DNA of 64,000 bases from Chloroflexota bacterium (GCA_016191845.1 JACPVF010000013.1:411908-475907), one strand, 5' to 3'. Shown: positions 26,439 through 35,496, counted from the stretch's first letter. Numbers and translations are program-made. Notes: a model not told the origin generated them from the sequence alone.

Positions 26439-27236
26439 ATGAGACGCAGATTTACAGTCCTATTATCAGTGATAGTCATAGCGCTAACTGCGGCGGCCTT
26501 CAGCATTGGAAGGGCCTCGGCATCGACGGGTTGTTTCGGTGACACCAACGGCCACTGGGCCGAAACCTTCATTTGTTGGATGAAGGACAACGGTATCACC
26601 ACAGGCACAGGTGGCGGGAATTACAGCCCCAACAACAATGTCACCCGCGCTGAAATGGCCGTCTTCCTGGCCAGGCAGGCCGAGGTCCCTCCCTCCACGG
26701 GCGACATTGTGGTGAGCGCAGGCTTTGCAAATTGGCACCCTTTCAATTCAACTGACCCTCTCAGCTACGCGTATTTTTCAAGCCAGACCCAGGTCACCCG
26801 ATCGAGCGCGGGGTCGAGTTTTCTCTCGGTCAACCCTGATCTGACCACTGTGCTGTACGGCAAGAGCCTTAAATTGAAGGCGGTCGAATTTTGTTATGAC
26901 ACCTTTGCCAGCACATCGTTAAACTACATCGAGATCAATACGTACTCGCACACCAGCGGTTCGCTTGGAAGGAACCTGAGATTTTCGGACTCCACGTCAC
27001 GCACGGGCAACGAGTGCAGGCTGTACACCCTGTCAACGCCGATTGTGTTGACGAAGAATGACGGGGCCAATGTCTTCATCCAGGTTAACTGGTCTGTTGC
27101 CAACGCCAGCTTCGCAATCGGGCGCACCAGTTTTATTTTTGAGCCCACCACCCTGACTGCCGCCGCCCCAGTCGTGACGGGAGACGATGGAACGGGAACC
27201 ACCCTGTCCCCATCCACGGTAAACACAGCCCCGTAA
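26439..27236 (+). CDS. secreted protein with one SLH domain
   Basis: 265 residues. Signal peptide (VLLSVIVIALTAAAFSIGRASA), then a single SLH repeat: CFGDTNGHWAETFICWMKDNGITTG...YSPNNNVTRAEMAVFLARQAEV (residues about 29-86). The remaining 175 residues are beta-rich and unidentified, with a Cys pair (VEFCYD, NECRLY). SLH domains bind secondary cell-wall polymers. One repeat alone is weak binding, so oligomerisation is likely. AAAGGAATATGGT precedes the ATG. TACAAT at 26382-26387 is a possible -10. Flanked by a terminator. Confidence 0.8.
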   Translation: MRRRFTVLLSVIVIALTAAAFSIGRASASTGCFGDTNGHWAETFICWMKDNGITTGTGGGNYSPNNNVTRAEMAVFLARQAEVPPSTGDIVVSAGFANWHPFNSTDPLSYAYFSSQTQVTRSSAGSSFLSVNPDLTTVLYGKSLKLKAVEFCYDTFASTSLNYIEINTYSHTSGSLGRNLRFSDSTSRTGNECRLYTLSTPIVLTKNDGANVFIQVNWSVANASFAIGRTSFIFEPTTLTAAAPVVTGDDGTGTTLSPSTVNTAP

Positions 27237-27250
27237 TTCCATGCTCGCAT

Positions 27251-27289
27251 AAACACACCTCCAGGCTTTCTGGAGGTGTGTTTTGTTTC
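27251..27289. terminator. bidirectional terminator between SLH protein and VWA lipoprotein
   Basis: AAACACACCTCCAG (27251-27264) and CTGGAGGTGTGTTT (27270-27283) form a 14-bp perfect stem followed by TGTTTC. Confidence 0.9.
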
Positions 27290-27308
27290 AACCATGTATA
27301 GTGTGACG

Positions 27309-28913
27309 TTATTGCAGCCTACGTGCCTGGCGGACCAGGTCCACAAATTCGCGCATGGCCTCTTCCCGCGGCAGCAGTTCGCTGATGCGTTCGGCCTCGC
27401 GCAACACGCGCTCGAGGGAACTATCCTGGGCCCAGTAGCTCTCCTTGAGGATCTCGGCGAATTCCGCCACGACCACCGCGCGCTGGAAGTACGGATTCGC
27501 TTCGCGGAAATCATAGGCCATCTGGCCTGTGTCGAAGTCCTGCGAGATCTCGGTCACGGCGCGCGTATCAGGATCTTCCCAGCGCAGATAGACGGTGGCA
27601 ATCCGTCCACGGGCTTCGGGGTAGAGCTTGACCTCATACAGCGCGGTGACGGTGTGCCCCGCGCCGATCTCGCCTGCATCCACCTTGTTATCACGGAACT
27701 GATCGTCGGCCACAGCACGGTTCTCGAAACCGACCAGGCGATACCGCTTCACGACCTCGGGATTGAACTCGACCTGCACCTTGGCGTTCATGGCGATGGT
27801 TTGCAGCGTACCCGTCAACTCATCCACGAACAGGCGGCGGGCCTCGTCCATGTCATCAATGTAGGCATAGAAACCGTCGCCATTGTCGGCCAGTTGCTCC
27901 ATCAGCGTGTCGTTGTAATTGTCCATGCCGAAGCCAAAGGTGGCCAGGGTGACACCTTCCTCCACGTAGCCGCGCACCTCCGAGAGGATCGCATCCGCTT
28001 CGGTCTGGCCGACATTGGCCACACCGTCGGAACACAGGATGACGCGGTTGATTCCGCCTGGCATGAAACCTTCCATTGCCATCTGATATCCCAACCGCAG
28101 ACCCGCCTCCGCGTTGGTGGCGCCTTCGGTACGCAGCCCGTAGATCGCATCGAGGATGCGGCCCTTGGCAGAGCCGCGCGTCGGCCCAAGTACCACGCGC
28201 GCGTCGCTGCCATAGACCACGATGCTGACGGTGTCATCGCGGTGCAACTGCTCGACCAGCACTTCCAGCGAGCGCTTGACCAGGCCCAGGCGGTTGTCCA
28301 TGTCCATCGAGCCAGAGATATCGATCACGAAGGTCAGGGCGGCATCCTTGCGTTCCTCGTCTGGGACTTGATATCCCTGGATGCCGACACGGATCATGTC
28401 ATAGCGTTCGGTCTCGGTAAAGGGCGAGGGACCGCCGTCCACCGAGATGCCGAAGGCCTGGTGCGCAGGCGGGTTGTCATACCCCTGCTCGAAGAAGTTA
28501 ACGTACTCCTCCACGCGGACCGAGTCGGCGGGCGGCAGGTTGCCGTCGCTCAGGTAATTACGCATGATGGTGTATGAGCCTGTGTCCACGTCCAGGGCAA
28601 AGGTGGACAGGTTGTCATCCTCGGTATCAATGGACGGGTTGACGCCATAGTCCTCGAAGAACATGTCGTATGGCTGATTGCCAGAGGGATTCTTGGTATT
28701 GGGTTGGGGATTCGAAGGGCTGGTGGAAGTCGGTAACGAGAAAGATTGGGCGGGTGCCTCCGTAGCAGCGGGCGCTTCCGTGGCGGCAGGGTAGTAACTG
28801 TCTCGGGCAGCAGGCGGCTCGGTGGCGGGAGCCTGTGTAGCGGCGCTTCCACAGGCGGAAACAAACAAAAGCAGGAACAGCATGCCCAGCAGGGCAAGTC
28901 GTTTGGTGATCAT
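27309..28913 (-). CDS. YfbK-like von Willebrand factor type A lipoprotein
   Basis: 534 residues. Lipobox LLFVSAC and an Ala/Pro tether are followed by a YfbK-type N-terminal region (TEDDNLSTFALDVDTGSYTIMRNYL...SVRVEEYVNFF). Then comes a VWA domain with an intact MIDAS start (FVIDISGSMDMDN, DxSxS) and VILCSDGVANVG. The C-terminal region (DUF3520-like) is VQVEFNPEVVKRYRLVGFENR...TVTALYEVKLYP. The frame extends 24 codons upstream, but the ATG at 28913 has GAGGAG 7 nt before it and starts the signal peptide. Likely a metal-dependent adhesion or chaperone-like surface protein. Confidence 0.88.
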   Translation of the reverse strand: MITKRLALLGMLFLLLFVSACGSAATQAPATEPPAARDSYYPAATEAPAATEAPAQSFSLPTSTSPSNPQPNTKNPSGNQPYDMFFEDYGVNPSIDTEDDNLSTFALDVDTGSYTIMRNYLSDGNLPPADSVRVEEYVNFFEQGYDNPPAHQAFGISVDGGPSPFTETERYDMIRVGIQGYQVPDEERKDAALTFVIDISGSMDMDNRLGLVKRSLEVLVEQLHRDDTVSIVVYGSDARVVLGPTRGSAKGRILDAIYGLRTEGATNAEAGLRLGYQMAMEGFMPGGINRVILCSDGVANVGQTEADAILSEVRGYVEEGVTLATFGFGMDNYNDTLMEQLADNGDGFYAYIDDMDEARRLFVDELTGTLQTIAMNAKVQVEFNPEVVKRYRLVGFENRAVADDQFRDNKVDAGEIGAGHTVTALYEVKLYPEARGRIATVYLRWEDPDTRAVTEISQDFDTGQMAYDFREANPYFQRAVVVAEFAEILKESYWAQDSSLERVLREAERISELLPREEAMREFVDLVRQARRLQ

Positions 28914-29095
28914 CTTGCTTCTCCTCGTGAAAATATTTTTTGAGATGGAAAGAGGGCGAACGGCGGTCGGCGTTCCGCGGTTCACGATGACTTATGTCAG
29001 TTCATAGGCCCTCCTTTCGCCTGGTGGTACGCCCGATTCCCCCGATGCGCGGATGATTTCCCACGAGACGTAAACAGCCAGGCGATTGTTCCCGA

Positions 29096-29132
29096 AATAA
29101 AAACTTCCTCGCCAAAAACGGCGAGGAAGTTT
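29096..29132 (-). terminator. terminator of the diguanylate cyclase gene
   Basis: Stem AAACTTCCTCGCC (29101-29113) / GGCGAGGAAGTTT (29120-29132). On the minus strand it is followed by TTTTTATTT. The 28914-29095 interval upstream of the VWA gene shows no other gene. Confidence 0.88.
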
Positions 29133-29146
29133 ACTGGAACGAATCG

Positions 29147-30202
29147 TCATCCCCCAGGCTCGGTCACCACCTGGTTGCGGCCGTTCTGCTTGGCGCGATA
29201 CATGGCGCGGTCGGCCGCATGCAGCAGGTCTTCCAATTCCTGTTCTGCGCGGAAGGAGGTCACACCAAAACTGGCGGTGACACGGTCCACACCCTCGAAG
29301 GACCGTTCAGAAAGCAGCTCGCACAGGCGTTCGGCCAGCAAGGCCGCTGCAGTCAGATCAGTTTGAGGCAGTACCAGCAGGAATTCCTCGCCGCCCCAAC
29401 GCCCCAGGCAATCCGTCGTGCGGATGGAACGATTTACCAGTTCGGCGGTTTCCCGCAGGACACGGTCACCCGCCATGTGTCCATGGGTATCGTTGATCTG
29501 CTTGAAAAGATCCACATCGAACAGGATGATCGAGAACGGCTTGCCCATGCGCACCGAGAAGCTCAACTCTCGCTGCAACACGCGGTAGATTTCGCGGCGG
29601 TTGCAGGTCTGCGTCAGGTCATCGGTGCTGATATATTTCTTGTGCAGCCTGCCCATCTGCGTGATTAACAAAACCAGCACGAACAGCGCGAAAAAGGACT
29701 GTACCCAAATCAGGATGACCGAGAAACGGAAACCGCCTTTGAACAGCATGTGATACAGGAAAGCCATCGTCATGCCCGACAGGATCGCGATCAAAAGCAG
29801 GCTGGTCTCACGATCAGGCAGGGCCAGATAGGAGGCGATCAGGGTGATGGCCAGCCACAAGATGATGGCATTCAAGGCATCGCTGAAATACACCTCCCCT
29901 TTGCCATGCTCGCTCGCAAACAGGTTGACGTTTTCGATGGTCATCAGGCAGAGATATAGGATCATCACCAGAAAGAAAGCCCACTCCACATGCGGTGTCC
30001 AATCTCTTCGGAAGATCGCTGCGCCCCATAATCCAAAGACCACCAGACCGAAAACCAACGAGGCCCAGCCTCCCAACGTCTCACCCACAGTCAGAATTTG
30101 AAACGCGTAAATGAAGGCCAACACTGCCCCGACTGGCAGGGTGATGACAATGATCGTCCAGCGCTGTTGTTCAGATTCGTTCAACATGGTGCGAGTCTTC
30201 AT
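29147..30202 (-). CDS. membrane diguanylate cyclase (GGDEF)
   Basis: 351 residues. About seven hydrophobic segments over residues 15-190 form a sensor region, followed by a GGDEF domain: LTQTCNRREIYRVLQREL, FSIILFDVDLFKQINDTHGHMAGDRVL, the active-site motif RWGGEEFLLVLP and VTASFGVTSF. It converts two GTP to cyclic di-GMP. No RxxD inhibitory site is evident just before the motif (TTDCLGRWGGEEF). The start could also be M6 (30187). Neither has a Shine-Dalgarno. Confidence 0.92.
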   Translation of the reverse strand: MKTRTMLNESEQQRWTIIVITLPVGAVLAFIYAFQILTVGETLGGWASLVFGLVVFGLWGAAIFRRDWTPHVEWAFFLVMILYLCLMTIENVNLFASEHGKGEVYFSDALNAIILWLAITLIASYLALPDRETSLLLIAILSGMTMAFLYHMLFKGGFRFSVILIWVQSFFALFVLVLLITQMGRLHKKYISTDDLTQTCNRREIYRVLQRELSFSVRMGKPFSIILFDVDLFKQINDTHGHMAGDRVLRETAELVNRSIRTTDCLGRWGGEEFLLVLPQTDLTAAALLAERLCELLSERSFEGVDRVTASFGVTSFRAEQELEDLLHAADRAMYRAKQNGRNQVVTEPGG

Positions 30203-30204
30203 GG

Positions 30205-30238
30205 GAAATAAAACAGGGCAGAGTATACTCTGCCCTGT
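30205..30238. terminator. 26-bp perfect palindrome: alaS terminator with an embedded -10
   Basis: ACAGGGCAGAGTATACTCTGCCCTGT spans 30213-30238 in three pieces (ACAGGGCAGAG, TATA, CTCTGCCCTGT). On the minus strand TTATTT follows, as for an alaS terminator. The centre reads TATACT on both strands, about 20 nt before the diguanylate cyclase start. Confidence 0.8.
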
Positions 30239-30254
30239 CCCTGGTTCCTGTGCC

Positions 30255-33032
30255 TTATTTCAATTTTTCTTCCAGCGCCTTGCCGAGCTTGCCGAGCGCT
30301 TCCTGGGCATTTCCCGCCAGGCTGCCTTGCGCCAGGTTGGGACGACCGCCGCCCTTGCCGCCGATGCCCACGATCAGGTCGCCCGCCTTGAGCCCGCGCT
30401 TGACCAGGTCCTCGGTGACGACAGCAATGACGGTGGTCCCTGCCGCCAGAACGGCCGCACCGTTCTGCGGGTACTTCTCGCGGAACTTGTCGGCCAGGCT
30501 GCGCAGGGTGTCCGCATTGGCGTCGGGGATCTCGGCCGCCAGCACGCGCACATCCTTGACGGTCTGGACGTTCGAAAGCTGCGAGGCAAAGGCCGAGAGC
30601 GCCGTCTGCGCGCGCAGGGTGGCCAGTTCCTTCTTCAGGCTGGAGATTTCCTCTTGCAGGGCGTCGACCTTCGCAGGGACTTCCTCCACGCTGGACTTCA
30701 ACGCGCCTGCGGCCTGTTTCAGCGTCTTGAAACGCTTCGCCACCAGGTCGTACGCGCCTCGGCCTGTCACCGCTTCGATGCGGCGGATGCCTGCCGCCGC
30801 CGATCCCTCGCTGACGATCAGGAACGCGCCCACGTCGGAGGTGCGGTCGATGTGCGTACCGCCGCACAATTCGTAGGAATACTTGTGCTGATGCTCGACC
30901 GCCGCGGTGGGATGCACGACCGACTCGTCGGCGTCCGTACCGTTGGATTCCAAAATGGTGATCGTGCGGACCGTCTCGCCGTATTTTTCGCCGAACAAAG
31001 CCATCGCGCCTTCGGCAATCGCGTCCTCACGGGCGCGCAGTTTCGGCGTGACTTCCATGTCGGCAGCCACTGCCTCGTTGACAATGCGTTCGACGCGCTC
31101 GATCTGCTCGGGGGTCATGGCTTCGGGATGGGTGAAGTCGAAGCGCAGGTGCGTGGGCGCGACCAGCGAGCCCGCCTGCCTGGCATGATGACCCAGCACC
31201 TGATGCAGGGCCGCATGGAGCAGATGCGTGGCGGTATGGTTGCGCATGATATCGCGGCGGCGGACCAGGTCCACTTCGGCCACGGCCTGGTCGCCAACCC
31301 TGGGCTGACCCGCGATGACCGTCCCGATGTGGACGATGACGCCTGCCGAGGCACGGCGCATGCCCGTGACTTCGATCTCCCAACCCGCCGAGCGGATATA
31401 TCCCATATCGTCCACCTGGCCGCCCGACTCAATGTAGAAACCTGTCTTGGGCAGGATGACTTCCACCTGGTCGTCGAGCGCGGCCGACTGGACCGAGACG
31501 CCGTCCACGACCAGGGCCAGCACCTCGCCTTCCACGCGCGGGCTGGTGTATGGATCATATTCCACGCCGTGGTCGCCGAGTTTCTTATTCTTTTGAAGGT
31601 CCTTTAGCAGGTTTGCAAAGAATTCAGCATCCTCGCCGCCGAGCTTGCCCATGGCCTTGCCGCCGCCCGAGGCCTTGCTATGCGCTTCCTTGGCTTCGTT
31701 GAAACCATTTTCATCGATGTCCAGGCCCTGCTCACGGGCGATGTCGCGGCTGATCTCGAAGGGCAGACCGTAGGTGGCGTACAAGTCGAAGGCTTTGCGG
31801 CCGTCGAGCACGGCACTCTTCGACTGCGCCGCTTCGCGGCTCCGCTCAGAGCGAAGTTCCGAGAGGAGATTCTCCAAATGAGCGGTGCCCGCCTCGACGG
31901 TCCGCGCGAAGCGTTTTTCCTCGCGGGTCAGGTTGTCGAAGATGGTGTCCTTGTTCTTTTCCAGTTCGGGATAGAAACCGCCGTACTGGCTGATGACGGC
32001 CTGCGCCACCCTGGCGAGGAAGGGTTCGGTCAGGCCGATCTTTGTGCCGAAGCGCGCCGCGCGGCGGATGATCATACGGGTGACGTAGTTGCGACCCGCG
32101 TTGCCAGGCACGACACCGTCGGCGATCAGGAAGGCCGCCGAGCGGACGTGATCGCAGACCACGCGGTAGGGCGTGAAGTTATCGAGCATTTCTTTTTCGC
32201 TGTGACCCGTCAGGCTGCGCAGCACATCCAGCGAGCCTGTGAACAGGTCGGTCTTATAGTTCGAGTCGACGCCCTGCAGCACCGAGACGATGCGCTCGAA
32301 GCCCATGCCCGTGTCCACGTGCTTTTGCGGCAGGGATTCGAGGCGTCCGTCATCGAACAGGTTGTATTGAATGAAAACGTTGTTCCACAACTCGAGATAG
32401 CGCGTGCATTCGCCGTTGACGCCGCAGACGTGGTCGGTGCCGCGCAGGTTGTCGCGCTCCTCGCCCAGGTCGATGTGGATCTCTGAGCATGGACCGCAGG
32501 GTCCCGTCTCGGCCATCTGCCAGAAGTTCTCCTTGCGGCCAAAGAACAGCACGTGCTCGGGGTCGAAGCCTGGCTGCTTGCGCCAGATGTTCGCGGCCTC
32601 GTCGTCCTGCGGAACGTTGCCTTTGTCGTCGCGGAAGCAGGTGGCGTAGAGCTTGTCCTTGGGCAGCCCCCATACCTCGGTGAGCAATTGCCAGGACCAG
32701 GCGATGGCCTCTTCCTTGTAATAATCGCCGAAGGACCAGTTGCCGAGCATCTCGAAGAAGGTGTGATGCGTGTCGTCGCGGCCCACATCCTCGAGGTCGT
32801 TGTGCTTGCCCGCCACGCGCATGCACTTCTGCGAGTCGACGGCGCGGGTGTAGGGCTTCTTGTCGGTGCCGATGAACACATCCTTGAACTGCACCATGCC
32901 CGAGTTGGTGAAGAGCAGCGTGGCATCCCCGCCTGGGACGAGCGACATGGACGGCACGGCCGTGTGTCCATGTTCGACGAAGAAGTCGATGAAGTCCTGG
33001 CGGATCTGGTTGCCTGTCAGTTTTTTGCTCAT
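30255..33032 (-). CDS. alaS: alanyl-tRNA synthetase
   Basis: 925 residues, full length. Catalytic core begins QIRQDFIDFFVEHGHTAVPS, with MVQFKDVFIG, the HNDLEDVGRDDTHHTFFEMLGNWSFGDYYK motif 2 region and MGFERIVSVLQG. The editing domain follows with HTATHLLHAAL and C-terminal CGGTH. Ends with the DHHA1/C-Ala region (IVGIGGKGGGRPNLAQG). It is preceded by an unusual leader: extended -10, alanine-rich mini-ORF and terminator (see separate entries), plus a second -10 close to the gene. GGAG lies 9 nt before the ATG. Confidence 0.97.
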   Translation of the reverse strand: MSKKLTGNQIRQDFIDFFVEHGHTAVPSMSLVPGGDATLLFTNSGMVQFKDVFIGTDKKPYTRAVDSQKCMRVAGKHNDLEDVGRDDTHHTFFEMLGNWSFGDYYKEEAIAWSWQLLTEVWGLPKDKLYATCFRDDKGNVPQDDEAANIWRKQPGFDPEHVLFFGRKENFWQMAETGPCGPCSEIHIDLGEERDNLRGTDHVCGVNGECTRYLELWNNVFIQYNLFDDGRLESLPQKHVDTGMGFERIVSVLQGVDSNYKTDLFTGSLDVLRSLTGHSEKEMLDNFTPYRVVCDHVRSAAFLIADGVVPGNAGRNYVTRMIIRRAARFGTKIGLTEPFLARVAQAVISQYGGFYPELEKNKDTIFDNLTREEKRFARTVEAGTAHLENLLSELRSERSREAAQSKSAVLDGRKAFDLYATYGLPFEISRDIAREQGLDIDENGFNEAKEAHSKASGGGKAMGKLGGEDAEFFANLLKDLQKNKKLGDHGVEYDPYTSPRVEGEVLALVVDGVSVQSAALDDQVEVILPKTGFYIESGGQVDDMGYIRSAGWEIEVTGMRRASAGVIVHIGTVIAGQPRVGDQAVAEVDLVRRRDIMRNHTATHLLHAALHQVLGHHARQAGSLVAPTHLRFDFTHPEAMTPEQIERVERIVNEAVAADMEVTPKLRAREDAIAEGAMALFGEKYGETVRTITILESNGTDADESVVHPTAAVEHQHKYSYELCGGTHIDRTSDVGAFLIVSEGSAAAGIRRIEAVTGRGAYDLVAKRFKTLKQAAGALKSSVEEVPAKVDALQEEISSLKKELATLRAQTALSAFASQLSNVQTVKDVRVLAAEIPDANADTLRSLADKFREKYPQNGAAVLAAGTTVIAVVTEDLVKRGLKAGDLIVGIGGKGGGRPNLAQGSLAGNAQEALGKLGKALEEKLK

Positions 33033-33067
33033 GAAAAACGCTCCGAGGGTTTGATGATGACGGACGA

Positions 33068-33076
33068 ATTATACCA
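33068..33076 (-). promoter_or_regulatory. proximal alaS promoter (extended -10)
   Basis: Minus strand ACTTGGTATAATTCG, with TGG-TATAAT as an extended -10 about 35 nt before the alaS ATG. It lies downstream of the leader terminator, so it could drive alaS independently of the leader. Confidence 0.65.
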
Positions 33077-33147
33077 AGTAGGGGCGACCTGCCCACGGGT
33101 GGAAGCCGCCTGGTTTGACGCGGATGGGTCGCCCTGCCCCATCCAAC

Positions 33148-33178
33148 AAAAAGTCCCGAGCCTGTCTGGTTCGGGACT
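33148..33178 (-). terminator. intrinsic terminator in the alaS leader
   Basis: Minus strand AGTCCCGA (33178-33171), 11-nt loop that can pair further (ACC/GGC), TCGGGACT (33159-33152) and TTTTTG. It lies 22 nt after the stop of the alanine-rich mini-ORF and 115 nt before alaS. Alternatively it only ends the upstream lipoprotein transcript. Confidence 0.85.
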
Positions 33179-33200
33179 GGAAATCACTCCGTCTGGACCA

Positions 33201-33275
33201 TCACAGGCGCGCAGGGCGAGGGGCAGCAGCGGCGGCTGTGATGGCGGAATTCAGGGAATGGACGTTCGGTTGCAT
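33201..33275 (-). CDS. candidate alanine-rich leader peptide of alaS
   Basis: 24 codons starting MQPNVHSLNS and ending AITAAAAAPRPARL: seven alanine codons, five of them consecutive (GCC GCC GCT GCT GCC). The ATG sits 7 nt after an extended -10 (TGATATAAT), so a leaderless mRNA is likely. It is followed by an intrinsic terminator and then alaS. This is the layout of ribosome-mediated attenuation as in E. coli pheST. I could not find a convincing antiterminator pairing, and the gene is too short for coding statistics. Confidence 0.5.
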   Translation of the reverse strand: MQPNVHSLNSAITAAAAAPRPARL

Positions 33276-33282
33276 GCGCGGG

Positions 33283-33291
33283 ATTATATCA
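33283..33291 (-). promoter_or_regulatory. distal extended -10 before the alaS leader peptide
   Basis: Minus strand TGATATAAT (extended -10, perfect TATAAT at 33288-33283), 7 nt before the mini-ORF ATG. Confidence 0.65.
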
Positions 33292-33324
33292 CTGTTACAG
33301 GTGGGGGCCACCTGATTTACAACC

Positions 33325-33825
33325 CTACGGCCGCGCGGGCGTCTCCCAGGTGCCCGTGCAGGTGGCGCTGATGGAGTCCTGCACCCACTCGCCCGTGAAC
33401 TTGTCCGCAGCCTCGTCATACTGGCCCGAGACCTCGATCTCGTTGTAATGCTCGCTCGCGCTGGACGAGAGGTTGACATACGTGGAGAAAGCTCCGTCCG
33501 TCACGCGGGTGGGCGGATCGGTATAGGTCTGGATGCCCGTGGTGAGGGTCACGCCGCCGCAGGTCCAGTTGTTCATCTCGACATACAGCAGATCGAGCGT
33601 GGACCCGTCTGGGCCGATGCGGAAGGTGATCTTACCGAAGTCGGTGGGCGCGCCCCAATCGCCAGACAGGGGCGAGGGCCCCGTGGGTGTGCCCAGGTCG
33701 GCGGGCGGCGGCACGGGCGTGGGGAAATCGGGCAGGGACGGAATCGAGAACAGGCTGCACGCCATCGAAACGGCGGCCAGCAGAAGGGCCAGGGCAAGGG
33801 GGCGCAGGTAATTCGGGCGGGTCAT
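33325..33825 (-). CDS. small lipoprotein of unknown function
   Basis: 166 residues. Start at 33825 with GGAAGGAG 7 nt upstream; lipobox AAVSMAC; Pro-rich tether (PTPVPPPADLGTPTGPSP); then a beta-rich domain with two Cys (NWTCGGVTL, ATCTGTW) that probably form a disulfide. No family recognised. The 5' UTR (from TATAAT at 33895-33890) contains a perfect palindromic repeat. Confidence 0.75.
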   Translation of the reverse strand: MTRPNYLRPLALALLLAAVSMACSLFSIPSLPDFPTPVPPPADLGTPTGPSPLSGDWGAPTDFGKITFRIGPDGSTLDLLYVEMNNWTCGGVTLTTGIQTYTDPPTRVTDGAFSTYVNLSSSASEHYNEIEVSGQYDEAADKFTGEWVQDSISATCTGTWETPARP

Positions 33826-33855
33826 GCAAACTCCTTCCAAAAAAAGGCCAATGGC

Positions 33856-33876
33856 AGGGCGACCCGACGGGTCGCC
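33856..33876. repeat. palindromic repeat element, copy in a 5' UTR
   Basis: GGGCGACCC-GAC-GGGTCGCCC. A close copy is at 37938-37962 and a split, larger version lies at about 33081-33140 (GGGGCGACC ... GGGTCGCCC). Confidence 0.75.
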
Positions 33877-33963
33877 CAGAGAATGCACGAATTATAGAAG
33901 GCAGTCAGGCAGGTGGCAGTCCCCCATTGGAAGTGGTCCACCTGAAGGCTGCAACCGCGATGT

Positions 33964-35415
33964 TCAAGGGATGCAAAGCATCTGACCCGCCTGAATATAC
34001 GCAGGGTCGTACAGGGAATTGGCCGCAGTCAAATTGTTCAATGAGACTCCGTGGCTGCGGGCGATGCCAAACAGGGTGTCTCCGCTGGATACGGTATAGG
34101 AAATGCCGTATCCGCCATTCGGTCGGCAGCAGGGTGCGTTGACGTGGATCATCTGCCCGACCGTGAACGCCCCCCAGGAGAGCAGTTTATCCCCAGCCCG
34201 CAGGTCACCCTCGGACATCTGAAAGCGCGCCGCGATCCCTGGCAGCGTATCCCCAGGCTGGATCACCACCATGCAATATCCCATTTCGACATAGGAAGAG
34301 GAGGGAGGGTCCGTGGCGATCGACACGGGAGCGGGCGTGGCCGTAAAGACCAGGGCGGGGGTCGGAGGGACCGTCGGCTGGGACGGGGTCGTTGACAGTT
34401 GCGCCAGCAGGGGATCCAAAGTAGGCGTGGCCTGCGGGGACCGTGCGGAATTCCAGATGGATGACTGCCTGACCGTCGGCCAGAGGGTGATCGCACAAAA
34501 ACAGGTCAGGAACAGCGCGGCAAAGACCCCGATCCACATATACTTATCCGTTTCGGTCAGGTACTTCGAGGTCATGGTGGCCTGGACCGCCACCTTGGCG
34601 ACATAGGCCGCCACCGATACCCCCGTCAGGATATTGATGCCAGGCACGCCGACCAATGCGTAGGAAACGCCGATCCCCAGCACCCCCTCGATGGCCTGGT
34701 CCCGCACCTCGTCGATCAGGAACTCCTGACAGAACCAGGCCATGTGCCTGAGGTAACGCTCCCTGGCGGGCTGATTCACATACTGCGGGTCCGTTTGCCC
34801 GATCCACCTGGAAAGCGTGGCAACCGTCTGCTGCCCGATGAACACAAAGGCGCGCTGCAGGATGGGGGAGGCTGCGATCCCAGTCTCCTGGGCGTGCCGT
34901 ACCTGGAGGAAATACAGGTCATACAGGGGATGGGGTTCGATGCCCAATTCGGCTTCGTAGGAACCGCGCAGGATATACAGCTCCTTTTCGGAGCCGAGGC
35001 CGCTGGCAGGTTCGTAACGGCGGAGGATGGGCAGTTCCAGGCTTGTCCCCCGATAGGCGCCGTCGATCATGGGGGTATAGTAGCTGAGGAGTCGGTCGTG
35101 CACGGAAGAACACAGGGTCTTCAAAGCCTCTTCATCCGCCTGGGCCCACTTATGGATCAGTACGCTCTGGCTTTTTTCGAAGAAGCCCTTCTTTTTCATC
35201 CCCAAAATGTGAGCATAGATGAAATTATATAACAGCGGATTCCCCATACGGGCGGACCAGATCATCGTGACCAGCGCGCCTGGGACCTCGAGCGTCCGAT
35301 TGCCTAATTTGAGGTGCTCCTCGATCTTTCTGGGATCGAGAACGTCGAAGATGAACAGGGAGATATCGATCAAATAGGCTCGTCGTTCATCGGATGGAGC
35401 GGACGGTTCTGGCAT
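33964..35415 (-). CDS. membrane protein with two C-terminal LysM domains
   Basis: 483 residues. Residues 1-230 are an unrecognised soluble, helical region. About 235-330 contains two to three membrane segments (AIEGVLGIGVSYALVGVPGINILTGVSVAAYVA; YMWIGVFAALFLTCFCAITLW). A Pro/Thr-rich linker leads to two LysM domains (VIQPGDTLPGIAARFQMSEGDLRAGD and YTVSSGDTLFGIARSHGVSLNNLTAANSL). LysM implies binding to peptidoglycan outside the membrane, leaving the long N-terminal region in the cytoplasm. Divergent from the TIR fusion gene 193 bp away. The intervening region has one copy of a 21-bp repeat. Confidence 0.75.
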   Translation of the reverse strand: MPEPSAPSDERRAYLIDISLFIFDVLDPRKIEEHLKLGNRTLEVPGALVTMIWSARMGNPLLYNFIYAHILGMKKKGFFEKSQSVLIHKWAQADEEALKTLCSSVHDRLLSYYTPMIDGAYRGTSLELPILRRYEPASGLGSEKELYILRGSYEAELGIEPHPLYDLYFLQVRHAQETGIAASPILQRAFVFIGQQTVATLSRWIGQTDPQYVNQPARERYLRHMAWFCQEFLIDEVRDQAIEGVLGIGVSYALVGVPGINILTGVSVAAYVAKVAVQATMTSKYLTETDKYMWIGVFAALFLTCFCAITLWPTVRQSSIWNSARSPQATPTLDPLLAQLSTTPSQPTVPPTPALVFTATPAPVSIATDPPSSSYVEMGYCMVVIQPGDTLPGIAARFQMSEGDLRAGDKLLSWGAFTVGQMIHVNAPCCRPNGGYGISYTVSSGDTLFGIARSHGVSLNNLTAANSLYDPAYIQAGQMLCIP

Positions 35416-35496
35416 GAGAGGCGGTCCCGCGTGCGTGAATTTTAGTACGAATATATAACAAAACCGACCTTTCTACAATAGGGAGGGCATGATTCT

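Noticed and set aside
33033..33330. T-box riboswitch before alaS
   Set aside because: No AGGGTGGNACCGCG-type sequence or specifier stem on the minus strand; the leader-peptide model fits better.
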